IMG/VR virus record: IMGVR_UViG_3300031857_000139
Span: 1-64,000 of that record
DNA length: 64,000 nucleotides
Strand: one strand, 5' to 3'
From: a virus
A program made the position numbers and the translations under genes. Shown piece by piece: positions 8,856-18,380 of this stretch (position 1 is its first letter; the number at the start of each line of letters is the position of its first letter). The notes under the pieces were generated by a model. That model was not told where the DNA came from. It saw only the letters and a list, made by a program, of their open reading frames with translations, and did not search any database.

Positions 8856-9259
8856 TGTTGGGTCATATGAACCACATGGGTTATTTTGGTAATGTTTGGG
8901 TTCGCCAAAATATATTAGAAAAAGTTGGTGATACTAATGGTGGTGGTCATAAACACAAGTTTGACCATGTATCGTTATTGACACAAGGCAAACTAAAGGT
9001 AGAAATTGATGGTTATTCACCCAAAGAATTTACTGCGCCTACTTTCATTGTGGTGCGAAAAGAACATAATCACAAGTTTACAGCATTAGAAGATGATACA
9101 ATCTGGTATTGTATTTTTGCGTTACGGGACTTGGATGGTGAACCAATAGAAGAATTGTTTGATCCAGAGAAACATGATCCTATGTGCCACATGGCGGTAT
9201 CAAACGATTATTGGGAGCAAGCAGAAAAACTAGAAAACAGAACGGTTGATGAAAAATAG
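8855..9259 (+). CDS. Cupin-domain protein
   Basis: A 134-residue protein with a single cupin barrel. Motif 1 is G-H32-K-H34-x3-H38 with G45 (a His in place of the usual Glu), and motif 2 holds H71-N-H73. Together they give a plausible four-residue metal site. It starts MLGHMNHMGYFGNVWV and ends in a charged tail after residue 110. Cupins bind small molecules or metals and include sugar isomerases, dioxygenases and regulators; the substrate cannot be told. It is the last gene of the gp48-to-cupin block and is followed by a 96-base non-coding gap. Small cupins are found as accessory genes in cyanophage genomes. Confidence 0.72.
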   Translation: MLGHMNHMGYFGNVWVRQNILEKVGDTNGGGHKHKFDHVSLLTQGKLKVEIDGYSPKEFTAPTFIVVRKEHNHKFTALEDDTIWYCIFALRDLDGEPIEELFDPEKHDPMCHMAVSNDYWEQAEKLENRTVDEK

Positions 9260-9275
9260 AAAATTCGATTTTTTT

Positions 9276-9334
9276 CATTCCGGCCCTAAATTTTTTTGAC
9301 ACGAATTCAAATACTAAAAAAGCGATTTTACTCC
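9276..9334 (+). repeat. Conserved intergenic element, copy 1
   Basis: Shares with 26348-26407 the blocks CATTCCGGCC, an A3-4/T6-7 tract ending in TTTTTTG, and AAAAAAGCGATTTTACT, at the same spacing to within one base. The middle is less conserved. Both copies lie between a fibre-region stop codon and the next structural block. Confidence 0.7.
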
Positions 9335-9342
9335 TAGAGCAG

Positions 9343-9350
9343 AATAAATA
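9343..9350 (+). promoter_or_regulatory. Late-promoter-like AATAAATA before gp25
   Basis: AATAAATA ends five bases before the gp25 ATG. The sequence fits the late core, but the short spacing would leave almost no leader. Confidence 0.4.
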
Positions 9351-9355
9351 AAGAA

Positions 9356-9751
9356 ATGGCACTAACAATAACAAAAATATACTCCGACATCGACTTTACC
9401 TTTACCAAGAAACCGGTAACGGCAGATGTAGCACTCAGTTATGATGACCAAGCGGTCATTCGTTCTATCCGTAACCTATTGTTGACCAATCACTTTGAGA
9501 GACCTTTTAATCCAGATTTAGGTTCTAATCTCAATGCGTTACTGTTTGAATTGGTATCTCCACTTACAGCTGCATCGTTGGAGAGAGAAATCAATACAAT
9601 GATTGATAATTATGAGCCAAGAGCCAGAGTTAATGAAGTGATTGTTACACCTCTACCAGACAATAATGCTTATAATGTCTATCTCAGTTTCTATATTGAG
9701 AATGCCACATTACCGACAACAGTAACCCTACTTTTAGAGAGAAATAGATAA
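9356..9751 (+). CDS. gp25: Baseplate wedge protein gp25
   Basis: A 131-residue protein (T4 gp25: 132). gp25 is the most conserved baseplate wedge protein among contractile systems (TssE in type VI secretion) and joins the inner baseplate ring to the sheath. Seen here are IYSDIDFTFTKKPVTADVAL at the start, an RSIRNLLLTNHFERPFNPDLG core (about 37-57) containing the family's hallmark surface, and a C-terminal EPRARVNEVIVTPLPDNNAY strand pair. The gp6 gene follows after one base. Confidence 0.95.
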   Translation: MALTITKIYSDIDFTFTKKPVTADVALSYDDQAVIRSIRNLLLTNHFERPFNPDLGSNLNALLFELVSPLTAASLEREINTMIDNYEPRARVNEVIVTPLPDNNAYNVYLSFYIENATLPTTVTLLLERNR

Positions 9752-9752
9752 A

Positions 9753-11828
9753 ATGGCAGGCGCAAATTCTAATATCCAAATGACAGATTTGGATTTTAAC
9801 ACAATTAAGAACAACCTTAAAACATACTTACAATCACAAGATGTATTGAAAGATTATAATTATGAAGGTTCTGCTCTTTCTACTCTACTAGACATTCTTG
9901 CATACAATACACAATATAACGCCTACTATCTGAATATGGTGGGTAACGAGATGTTCTTGGATACTGCCATTCAGCGTGGTTCAGTTGTATCTCAAGCCAA
10001 GATGTTAAACTACACACCTCGGTCTGCCATTGCACCAACAGCAACCATTGATTTGATAGTCAATGGTGTAACTCAATCATCTTTGACATTACCAAAGTTT
10101 ACATCTTTCATGTCAGAGGCTATTGAAGGTGTCAACTATAACTTTGTAACGGCAGATGCATATACAGAGAATACTGTTGGTGGTGTAGTTACTTTCAATA
10201 ACATCACCTTAAAACAAGGTCTGGCTACAACACTTAATTTTACCGTTGATTCAATTAACAATCCATCATACACATTTGAAATACCTGATGAGAATGTTGA
10301 TACATCAACTATTGTGGTTACTGTGCAACAATCATCTTCAAATGCAGCCAGTGATGTATATATTTTGGCAACCGATTTTCTTTCTGTAGGTGATGATTCA
10401 AAAGTATACTTCTTACAAGAAAGTTTGAATAACACTTACGAAATCTATTTTGGTGATGGTGTAATTGGTAAACAATTGGTTGATGGAAATATTGTTAATG
10501 TTTCTTATGTTGTTACTTCAGGCACAGGCGCTGCTGACGCAAATAACTTTGTATTGATGGATACAATTGTTGGTTATTCAAATACATCGGTAATTCCTGT
10601 AAGTGCTGCCACATCAGGTAATGAAAGAGAAACAATTGAATCAATCAAGTATCAGGCACCAAAATCATATTCAGCACAAAATCGTGCAGTTAATAAGAAT
10701 GATTACATTACTGCCATTCAGCAGAACAATTTAGGTATTCAATTTGATGCAGTCAATGTGTGGGGTGGTGAAGAAAATGATCCACCTGTCTATGGTCAAG
10801 TGTTTGTTTCGTTAAAACCAACTGGTGCATTTAGTTTAACACAGGTACAGAAACAACGAATTACCGAAGAAATTCTTAAACCAATCTCTGTGTTGACCGT
10901 GACACCTACAATTGTTGATCCTGATTATACATATATTCAACTCAATGTCAATGTAGTCTATGATCCAACCAAGACAACTCAGACATCTACTCAGTTGGCT
11001 GCAGGTATCAAATCAGCCATTCAAACATTTGGTAATGACACACTCAATACATTTAATTCAACATTCAATACCTATGACCTGTTGAATACGGTACAGAATT
11101 ATAGTTCTGCCGTGGTGACGAGTGAGTTTGATTTGAAACTACAGAAGAAGTTTTTACCAAACTTAACTACACCTACAACATATAAACTGTATTACAATTC
11201 TTCACTACAAGCAGGAAGATATTTGTCTGGCACAAGTAGTTCACCAGCATTACAGTTCAGAGATCCGACCAATCTAGCCAATATTATTGACGGTATCTAC
11301 ATCGAAGAAGTTCCATCATCTACCAATGGTGTTGAAAGTTTATCTGTTTTAAATCCAGGTTTTGGCTATCAATCACCACCAACAGTAACAATATTGGGTG
11401 ACGGAACAGGTGCAACGGCAACAGCCGTTATCTCTGGTGGTACAATTAAGAGTATTACAGTAGATACACCAGGAAATGGTTACACGAGTGCATTGGCCAC
11501 AATCACACCAGCTGATGGTGATACAACAGGTCAACTTGGTGCCGCCATTGTAAATCTTGAAGGTCGTTATGGTACACTCAGAAGTTACTACTACGATTCA
11601 AATAATGTAAAGAATATTTTCAATTCAAACATTGGTACAATTGACTATCAAGAAGGTATTATCACACTCAATTCATTTAGTCCAATTCAAGTAGACGATA
11701 CCTTTGGTCAACTTGCAGTGACTACAACACCAACAACATCAATCGTTTCATCTACCTATAATCGAATCATTACAATCGATCCATATGATGTAACAGCAAT
11801 CACAGTTAATGTCACGGCCAGAACATGA
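9753..11828 (+). CDS. gp6: Baseplate wedge protein gp6
   Basis: A 691-residue protein (T4 gp6: 660), the J-family wedge protein that forms the inner baseplate iris. The N-terminus has L-K-T-Y-L-Q-S-Q-D and Y-N-Y-E-G-S-A-L-S-T-L-L-D-I-L-A-Y-N-T (about 28-55), then NAYYLNMVGNEMFLDTAI. A middle dimerisation region contains KSYSAQNRAVNKNDY (about 308-322). Residues about 525-600 hold a double GxGY beta repeat (NPGFGYQSPPTVTI...TPGNGYTSALATI) not present in T4 gp6. The stop overlaps the next gene by four bases. Confidence 0.92.
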   Translation: MAGANSNIQMTDLDFNTIKNNLKTYLQSQDVLKDYNYEGSALSTLLDILAYNTQYNAYYLNMVGNEMFLDTAIQRGSVVSQAKMLNYTPRSAIAPTATIDLIVNGVTQSSLTLPKFTSFMSEAIEGVNYNFVTADAYTENTVGGVVTFNNITLKQGLATTLNFTVDSINNPSYTFEIPDENVDTSTIVVTVQQSSSNAASDVYILATDFLSVGDDSKVYFLQESLNNTYEIYFGDGVIGKQLVDGNIVNVSYVVTSGTGAADANNFVLMDTIVGYSNTSVIPVSAATSGNERETIESIKYQAPKSYSAQNRAVNKNDYITAIQQNNLGIQFDAVNVWGGEENDPPVYGQVFVSLKPTGAFSLTQVQKQRITEEILKPISVLTVTPTIVDPDYTYIQLNVNVVYDPTKTTQTSTQLAAGIKSAIQTFGNDTLNTFNSTFNTYDLLNTVQNYSSAVVTSEFDLKLQKKFLPNLTTPTTYKLYYNSSLQAGRYLSGTSSSPALQFRDPTNLANIIDGIYIEEVPSSTNGVESLSVLNPGFGYQSPPTVTILGDGTGATATAVISGGTIKSITVDTPGNGYTSALATITPADGDTTGQLGAAIVNLEGRYGTLRSYYYDSNNVKNIFNSNIGTIDYQEGIITLNSFSPIQVDDTFGQLAVTTTPTTSIVSSTYNRIITIDPYDVTAITVNVTART

Positions 11829-14629
11829 TAGAATCAGGTCAAAAAACCTCACTATTAATACCATCACAACTTCCTGAATTTGTTCGGGACGACCCAAACT
11901 ATGCAAATTTTGTATTGTTTTTACAGGCATACTATGAATGGATGGAACAAACAGGTCAAGTTACAGACCGAACCAAGAACATATTAAACTATGTTGATAT
12001 TGACCAGACATCTTCTGAGTTTCTGGAATATTTCTATGATGAGTTTCTGCCATATTTTCCACAAGATATCTTAGCTGACAAAGTAAAAGTTGCTAAGGTT
12101 GCTCGTCAACTCTATCAATCAAAAGGCACTCAGGCATCATTTCGGTTTTTATTTAAGACATTATTTAATTCTGATGTAGAGTTTTTTTATACTAAAGATG
12201 CCGTTCTTCGTGCTTCAGCAGGTAAATGGTACATTGCAAAAAGTCTTAGATTAGATTCAGACAATGTAAACTTTTTTGATTGTGTAAACTATAGAATCTT
12301 TGGTGAAACGAGTAAATCAATTGCAACGATTGAAGCGGTAGTTCTTTCTGGTGATAAAATTCAATTATTCATTTCAGATATTCAACGTTTATTTGAATCT
12401 GGTGAAACAGTTCGTGTTGTAGATTCCAATAACCAAGATGTATTAATGGAAGATGGTGAAACTCATACAGCTAAAATTGTAGGTCAGATTAGCCAGATTC
12501 TTATCAGTCCAAATAATCGTGGACTGTTGTATCGTCCAGGCGATCCTGTCATTGTATATGGTGGTCTCAGTTCTAACACAGGCCTTGGTGCTACGGCTAC
12601 TGTAGGTCAAACAACTTCTGGTTCGATTCAGCGTGTGAGTGTGGTATCAGGAGGTTATGGTTATCGAGAAAATCCAAACACAACAATTAATGTGAGTGGT
12701 TCTGCTGGTGTTCTTGTTCAAGTATCATCTCTTGATCCTGCAGCAAACGGTGTTGCCAATGTTGCATTTGTTCCTACTGATACGATAGGTTTAAAATCAT
12801 CAATATTAATTGGTGCAGCTGACTATAATTTTTCAAACATTGCTACATCAAATGCAAACACAACACTAGCAAATGCATTTACGTTTACAAGCTTTGCAGC
12901 TTATCCTATTTCATCCTTGATTGTTTTGAATTCTGGTGCTGGTATTACTTCTATACCAACAATCACAGCAACATCTCTATTCACCACAGAATCAGGCACA
13001 AATAATTTAAAAAATCTTGGTATACTGGCACCAATTCAAATCACAAATGCTGGTACAGGATATGCCGTTAATGATAAAATTGTATTTACTGGTGGATCAG
13101 GTCAAGGTGCAGCTGCCAATGTAACATCTGTTGATGCTAATGGTGTGATTCAGAAAATTGATTATGTTTTCCCACACGGTAGTCTATCTTATCCATTAGG
13201 TGGTTTTGGTTATAGACCAGAGGCTTTACCTACACTTACAATTTCAACATCTGGTGGTGCCAATGGTTCTGTTTATGTACCTGGAATTTTGGGTGATGGT
13301 GCATCATTTTCAACTTCAGTAGACCGTGTTGGTTCTATTACATCAATTAATATTCTTGATCCTGGTGAAGATTATATTGGTGCACCGCAAGTATCACTTA
13401 AAGTTCAAGATGTTGTGATAGCTAATGTATCAATTACTGATTTACCAACTACAGGTGAAATTATATATCAAGGTACCGATTTAGCCAATTCAACCTATCG
13501 TGCTACGGTAGATTCAACGGCTGTATTGGTGCCAAATGGTGACCCATTACAAACACTCTATCGTTTGCGTGTGTTTAATTACAATGCTACACCAGATTAT
13601 AATTTACCAATCAAAATTGATGGTGACATAAACACTATCATTCAAATATCAAATGAGTATAGTTCTTATAATGCAGCTACACGATTCAATTCAACTGGTG
13701 TTATTACATATGGCGATGGTACCGCACAGGCAAATGCAACATTCTTAAATGGTTTGGTTATCAGCCAAGGCCAATACTTAGACACTACAGGTCAACCAAG
13801 TTCATTTGATGTATTGCAATCTGAAATCTATAACAACTTCACCTATCAGATTACACTAGAGGCAGAAATTGCCAAGTACCGTGACACACTATTGAATTTA
13901 GTTCATCCAGCTGGTATGAAGGTTATTGGCCGATATGCCATGAAATCCAATTCTGATGTAAACTTTGCAGCAAGTAGTGGTTTAGAAACTGGTGAACCAT
14001 TAGGTTATTACACTGGTGATCCAGGTTCTTATGTAACCATGGAATCTACATGGACCAATGCAAGTAATAATATTGTTAACTTCTATTCTTTGGTTGGTGC
14101 CAATCTACAAAATTTCATTTTCTCCAACAGTAACTTACTGATTACTTTGACAAATGGATTCCAAATTGCTTCTGATGTTGATACCATTTCTGTTGGTCCA
14201 TCAGGAAATACTGTAACCCTCAAAGATAATGTCTGGTTAACCTATGCAAATGTTGCCTCAGTAACAGCAAATTCTGGAAGTAACCTCATAAATATAGTAT
14301 CGTTAACCAATTCTTATAATATCGTTAATAATGGTCAGTATAGTAATACTCAGTATCCATTAAAAGATATTGTTTTTGCTGGTGACAAAGTTCTTGTTGC
14401 CAATAATACTGAGAAAACGGTTCAGAGTGTTGATTGGGAAGGTGGTACAGTCACATTGACGACCAATCTTGCCAACACAGTCAACTCTTTAATGTCGGTA
14501 CAAAGAACAGTATCAACCACAGATGTAATCATTTATGGTCCAATCGGTTTAATCTCCGTACCAGAATTAGTAACACAAAATAATGAAACGATTATAACAC
14601 AAGATAATGACATACTCTTAATAGGATAA
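11825..14629 (+). CDS. Large baseplate wedge protein in the gp7 position
   Basis: A 934-residue protein directly after gp6. Residues about 1-140 are the conserved wedge part (SLLIPSQLPEFVRDDPNYANFVLFLQAYYEWME..., then A-R-Q-L-Y-Q-S-K-G-T-Q-A-S-F-R-F-L-F-K-T-L-F-N, and TKDAVLRASAGKWY). Residues about 210-560 carry several glycine-rich beta repeats of the GGYGY / GTGY / GGFGY / GEDY type. A segment with GEIIYQGTDLANSTYRATVD follows near residue 540-560. Residues about 660-730 return to a conserved helical part (YQITLEAEIAKYRDTLLNLVHPAGMKV). Position and size match T4 gp7 (1032 residues), but I did not see a direct gp7 signature, so I leave the symbol empty. Confidence 0.75.
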   Translation: MIESGQKTSLLIPSQLPEFVRDDPNYANFVLFLQAYYEWMEQTGQVTDRTKNILNYVDIDQTSSEFLEYFYDEFLPYFPQDILADKVKVAKVARQLYQSKGTQASFRFLFKTLFNSDVEFFYTKDAVLRASAGKWYIAKSLRLDSDNVNFFDCVNYRIFGETSKSIATIEAVVLSGDKIQLFISDIQRLFESGETVRVVDSNNQDVLMEDGETHTAKIVGQISQILISPNNRGLLYRPGDPVIVYGGLSSNTGLGATATVGQTTSGSIQRVSVVSGGYGYRENPNTTINVSGSAGVLVQVSSLDPAANGVANVAFVPTDTIGLKSSILIGAADYNFSNIATSNANTTLANAFTFTSFAAYPISSLIVLNSGAGITSIPTITATSLFTTESGTNNLKNLGILAPIQITNAGTGYAVNDKIVFTGGSGQGAAANVTSVDANGVIQKIDYVFPHGSLSYPLGGFGYRPEALPTLTISTSGGANGSVYVPGILGDGASFSTSVDRVGSITSINILDPGEDYIGAPQVSLKVQDVVIANVSITDLPTTGEIIYQGTDLANSTYRATVDSTAVLVPNGDPLQTLYRLRVFNYNATPDYNLPIKIDGDINTIIQISNEYSSYNAATRFNSTGVITYGDGTAQANATFLNGLVISQGQYLDTTGQPSSFDVLQSEIYNNFTYQITLEAEIAKYRDTLLNLVHPAGMKVIGRYAMKSNSDVNFAASSGLETGEPLGYYTGDPGSYVTMESTWTNASNNIVNFYSLVGANLQNFIFSNSNLLITLTNGFQIASDVDTISVGPSGNTVTLKDNVWLTYANVASVTANSGSNLINIVSLTNSYNIVNNGQYSNTQYPLKDIVFAGDKVLVANNTEKTVQSVDWEGGTVTLTTNLANTVNSLMSVQRTVSTTDVIIYGPIGLISVPELVTQNNETIITQDNDILLIG

Positions 14630-14632
14630 GAA

Positions 14633-17002
14633 ATGCCAACAGTAAAAATATCAGACCTGCCGGTAATATCAACTATAAATGGAAATACAGCTGCAACTAT
14701 TATTCCGGTTGTAGATATATCGACCGATGAAACAGCTAGAATCACCGTTCGGACTTTGGCTGATGGATTGTTTCATAATGATTCTCTAAAAGTTGGACCA
14801 AATGAAATTTTATTGGCTAATACCGTTGCACAATTTACTGGTAATAGTGAAACATTTTTACAGACCAACTTACAAAATTTAAGAGCTAACGGTTCTGCTG
14901 ACTATGTGGCGACAGCCGACATTGGCACCAATGCAAACAACTATGTTGATTTAGGTATCAATAACTCAACTTATAATGATCCAGAATATTCAGCAACAAA
15001 AGCTCTTGATGGTTATCTCTATGTTTCAGGTTCTTTAGATAATTCAACCAATGGTAATTTAGTTATTGGTACTGCTTCTACTGGTGCCAATGTATTGTTT
15101 ATTGCTGGTGGTACAACAACAGAAAATGTAATTGCTAAGATTACTAAGTTTGGTATCACATTAAATAACTCATCTCGTTTAGAATTTACTGATGGTTCAA
15201 TCCAAACTGTTGCGGCTGCACCTGCGTCTTTGTCACAAGGTGCCTATGATACTGCCAACTCAGCATCATCCAATACTATTATTATTCAAGGTGTAAACAT
15301 AACACAAAATAATAATATTACATCAGTAAATCAATATGCACAATCAGCATTTGCCACAGCCAATGATGTAAACGGATACGCTGTATCTGCTTTTGCAACT
15401 GCCAATGGTGCTAATGGTTTGGCTGCTGGTGCTTTCAATACTGCCAACGGTGCCAATGGTTTAGCTGTTGGTGCTTATAATACTGCCAATGCCGTAAACG
15501 GATATGCTATATCAGCCTATGCAACTGCCAATGGTGCCAATGGTTTGGCCGCAGGTGCTTTTGATACTGCTAATGCAGTCAATACATATGCACAGTCGGC
15601 ATATGCCACAGCAAACGGTGCCAATGGTTTGGCTGCTGGTGCTTATAATACTGCTAACGGTGCCAATGGTCTGGCTGCTGGTGCTTTTAATACTGCCAAC
15701 GGCGCCAATGGCCTGGCTAATGGTGCTTTCATTAAAGCTAATAATGCACTTGCAAATACATTCTCAATCACCGTAAACAATAGTATTTACATTCCTGGTT
15801 CATTAGTTGTTGATGGTCTTGTGTTTGCCAATGGTGCAAGTTATGTGGCCAATGTAATGTCAATACCCACCACATACGCTTCACCACAAACCGCCATCAC
15901 ACTTAACTATCAACAAGCCAATATTGTTAAAACAAATATTACCAGTGATTTAATTGTATCACATAGTAATATTGTTCTTGGTAAGTTCATTGATTTGTTT
16001 GTATATAATGATTCAGCAACGACTCAAACAATTACTCACGGCATTTCTGCAAATAACTCTACAACAAAAGGTACAACAATCAAAGTTGCACCATATAATA
16101 CAAAACATTTAAAGTATTTTACAATTGATTCAGATTTAGCAAACACATATGTTATTGAAACAGCTAGTGAAAACTATAACAACGAAGATGTGTATTTTGC
16201 TGGTGATTTAACAATGAATGGTACGGTTACTGTGGCCAATACAAATTTTGCTACATCAGAAGCTGCCTTTAGAATTACGGCCGCAGGAAGTTCACAAACT
16301 CCAACACAAGCCGGCACGTTAATGCAATTGACCAATAAACCAAATGTACCTGCTAGAGTGCTGATTGACTCTTTTGGTACATCAAATTCAGCATACTCTA
16401 TCATTGCTGGTAGAGCTGCCAGAGGTACAGTAGATGCACCAACAGCAACACAGAACAATGATATTCTGTTGCGTATTGCTGGTAACTCTTATGGTGATAC
16501 AGGATATGCACCATTTGGTGATGCAAGAATCGATTTTGTTGCTAGTGAAAATCATACAGACACCGCTCGTGGTTCCAGAATAAGATTTTGGAATACACCA
16601 AATGGTTCAAATGTTGTTAATGAAATTGCTTCATTTAATGCTGATTCTGTTTATTTTACTGGTACCATAACACCAGAAAAAGGATTCATTTATTCACCAA
16701 CAATGTTGATAGGCAATCAAACAGCCTTTACAATTGATTTTGCAACAACATCATTGATTAAAGCAGAACTTATAGCTGATTGCACAATTTCATTTACAAA
16801 CTATCAATATGGTAAAGTGGTTGAAGTTTGGTTAACTAATACTAGTGGTAATCCAAGAATAATTACTCATGGTTGTTCGGCATTAAATTCAACCATTAAC
16901 GCCACAACATTTACTATGTCAGCAACCAGTTCTGCATACCTAAGGTACTTTAGTATTAATGGTGACTTAGCAAATACATTTGTATCTGTTCAAAACGCTT
17001 AA
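14633..17002 (+). CDS. Long tail/neck fibre with Ala-Asn coiled-coil repeats
   Basis: A 789-residue fibre. The N-terminus (MPTVKISDLPVIS) is a short attachment segment common to phage baseplate-attached fibres. Residues about 75-175 form a beta domain (NGSADYVATADIGTN...DGYLYVSGS...NGNLVIGTAS) homologous to part of the fibre at 58393. Residues 239-364 are nine perfect-length 14-residue repeats (consensus AFNTANGANGLAAG), two heptads each, likely an Ala-core trimeric coiled coil. The C-terminal half holds two related beta domains (about 418-510 and 695-789) sharing ...ITHG..A.NST...LKYF.I..DLANT.V. It lies between two wedge genes. Confidence 0.78.
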   Translation: MPTVKISDLPVISTINGNTAATIIPVVDISTDETARITVRTLADGLFHNDSLKVGPNEILLANTVAQFTGNSETFLQTNLQNLRANGSADYVATADIGTNANNYVDLGINNSTYNDPEYSATKALDGYLYVSGSLDNSTNGNLVIGTASTGANVLFIAGGTTTENVIAKITKFGITLNNSSRLEFTDGSIQTVAAAPASLSQGAYDTANSASSNTIIIQGVNITQNNNITSVNQYAQSAFATANDVNGYAVSAFATANGANGLAAGAFNTANGANGLAVGAYNTANAVNGYAISAYATANGANGLAAGAFDTANAVNTYAQSAYATANGANGLAAGAYNTANGANGLAAGAFNTANGANGLANGAFIKANNALANTFSITVNNSIYIPGSLVVDGLVFANGASYVANVMSIPTTYASPQTAITLNYQQANIVKTNITSDLIVSHSNIVLGKFIDLFVYNDSATTQTITHGISANNSTTKGTTIKVAPYNTKHLKYFTIDSDLANTYVIETASENYNNEDVYFAGDLTMNGTVTVANTNFATSEAAFRITAAGSSQTPTQAGTLMQLTNKPNVPARVLIDSFGTSNSAYSIIAGRAARGTVDAPTATQNNDILLRIAGNSYGDTGYAPFGDARIDFVASENHTDTARGSRIRFWNTPNGSNVVNEIASFNADSVYFTGTITPEKGFIYSPTMLIGNQTAFTIDFATTSLIKAELIADCTISFTNYQYGKVVEVWLTNTSGNPRIITHGCSALNSTINATTFTMSATSSAYLRYFSINGDLANTFVSVQNA
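15347..15724 (+). repeat. Nine tandem 42-bp coding repeats
   Basis: Nine in-frame 42-base units encode 14-residue repeats of the form A-[FY]-x-T-A-N-x-x-N-G-x-A-x-[GS]. Units such as the GCCAACGGTGCCAATGG core are nearly identical in DNA. Related units recur at 25665-25832 and around 30905-31170. Confidence 0.9.
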
Positions 17003-17008
17003 TAAATA
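17001..17008 (+). promoter_or_regulatory. Late-promoter-like AATAAATA before gp8
   Basis: AATAAATA overlaps the stop region of the preceding fibre gene and ends four bases before the gp8 ATG. It is a good core match but has very short spacing. Confidence 0.35.
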
Positions 17009-17012
17009 AATC

Positions 17013-18377
17013 ATGGCCAATAAAAATCTATTAACATATAATGCAAAAGTAACTCAGGTAGAACAGGACTATTTTGCGCCTGTTGCCTCTGTTTTTGGTA
17101 CAACCACACCAATCAGCACACTCTATTGCTTCTTATCTCGTGTTGTTCCATGGCCAAATGAAACAAATCCAACACAACCTACACAAGACCAAAAAGCCAT
17201 CAAATCAGTATACAAGAATATGTTTGTGGCTAAACTAATTAATTCATCTAATATTAGTCCAGTTATTCAGCGTATTGATTGGATTTCTGGTGATGTGTAT
17301 GATTATTATCAAGATGATGTAGATATGTTTGAACTTAATTCAGCAGGTAATTTGGTTAGACGATTCTATGTTCGTAACAAATACGACCAGGTATTCAAAT
17401 GCCTTTGGAATAACAACGATGCTGATGCAACTGATGAACCTTTCTTTCAACCAGGAAGTTATGGTACAAATAACATCTACAAAGGTTCCGATGGTTACAA
17501 ATGGAAGTATATGTATACCATTGATGTTGGTTCTAAAACAAAATTTATGGACTCCGCTTGGATTCCTGTGCCTGTTGGTTCTGTTATTTTAAATCCTATT
17601 GGTTCAACAGCAGGTTATGGTGACATTGAAGCAATCAATGTGGTCAATGGTGGAAATGGTTATGATCCAGCCAATGCAGCCATTACGGTAGTTATTACAG
17701 GTGATGGTTCTGGTGCCACAGGAACGGCAAGTGTAACCGCTGGTGAGATTACCGATATTGTCGTAACAAACACAGGTTCAGATTATACCTTTGCAAACGT
17801 AGCGGTGACTTCATCACTAGGTTCAAACGCAACCTTCATCGCTCCAATCTCTCCTATTGGCGGCCATGCCTATGACCCAATTGATGAACTTGGTACCAGC
17901 CATACAATGGTAACGGTAGAGTTCAATTCAGATGAATCTGGTAATTTACCAACTGACATTGACTACAGACAGGTTGGATTGTTGGTGAATCCTACAGCGC
18001 TAAGTACCTATCCAGCACCAGCAAACGGAGCCATCTACAGAACAACCACAGATGTTGTGGTGGCTCCAGGTTTTGGTGTGTTTGCAGAAGATGAAACAGT
18101 TTATCAAGGTGCTTCTTTGGCCACAGCCACATTCACTGCAACTGTATTGAATTTTGATCCAGCATCCAATCTAATTAGGCTCATAAATACAGTAGGAGAT
18201 TATACAGTAAATGCTCCTATTTTTGGTAGTTCATCTTTAACTGCAAGAACCGTATTAACTGTTAGCACACCAGACTTTGTATTATTCTCAGGCTACTTGA
18301 CATACATTGAGAATAGAGAGAGTGTTCAGAGAAGTGCTGATGGTATTGAACAATTTAAATTTGTATTAGGATACTAA
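17013..18377 (+). CDS. gp8: Baseplate wedge protein gp8
   Basis: A 454-residue protein (T4 gp8: 334). The N-terminal part shows the family landmarks STLYCFLSRVVPWPNE (compare TIFITFGRSEPW in T4), QRIDWISGDVYDYY, FKCLWNNN...DGYKWKYMYTIDVG and WIPVP. The C-terminus has YRQVGLLVNPT and ends LFSGYLTYIENRESVQRSADGIEQFKFVLGY, close to T4 gp8 'GEMIYMENRPPI'. The extra length is a GxGY beta insertion (about 210-275, VNGGNGYDPANAAITV) and a VYQG domain (about 365-425). gp8 dimers link gp6, gp7 and gp10 in the wedge. Confidence 0.88.
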   Translation: MANKNLLTYNAKVTQVEQDYFAPVASVFGTTTPISTLYCFLSRVVPWPNETNPTQPTQDQKAIKSVYKNMFVAKLINSSNISPVIQRIDWISGDVYDYYQDDVDMFELNSAGNLVRRFYVRNKYDQVFKCLWNNNDADATDEPFFQPGSYGTNNIYKGSDGYKWKYMYTIDVGSKTKFMDSAWIPVPVGSVILNPIGSTAGYGDIEAINVVNGGNGYDPANAAITVVITGDGSGATGTASVTAGEITDIVVTNTGSDYTFANVAVTSSLGSNATFIAPISPIGGHAYDPIDELGTSHTMVTVEFNSDESGNLPTDIDYRQVGLLVNPTALSTYPAPANGAIYRTTTDVVVAPGFGVFAEDETVYQGASLATATFTATVLNFDPASNLIRLINTVGDYTVNAPIFGSSSLTARTVLTVSTPDFVLFSGYLTYIENRESVQRSADGIEQFKFVLGY

Positions 18378-18380
18378 AAA

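Larger units (their letters stand above)
9260..9355 (+). other. Intergenic region before gp25 with a duplicated element
   Basis: A non-coding, very AT-rich gap. It holds copy 1 of a 59-base element (9276-9334) that recurs before the gene at 26459, a short CTC-CTA-GAG dyad at 9331-9339, and an AATAAATA motif just before the gp25 start. The T-runs may end upstream transcription. Confidence 0.6.

Noticed and set aside
15347-15724. Regular 42-base repeats resembling a CRISPR array
   Set aside because: Repeats are directly adjacent with no spacers, lie in one open frame and encode a coiled coil.
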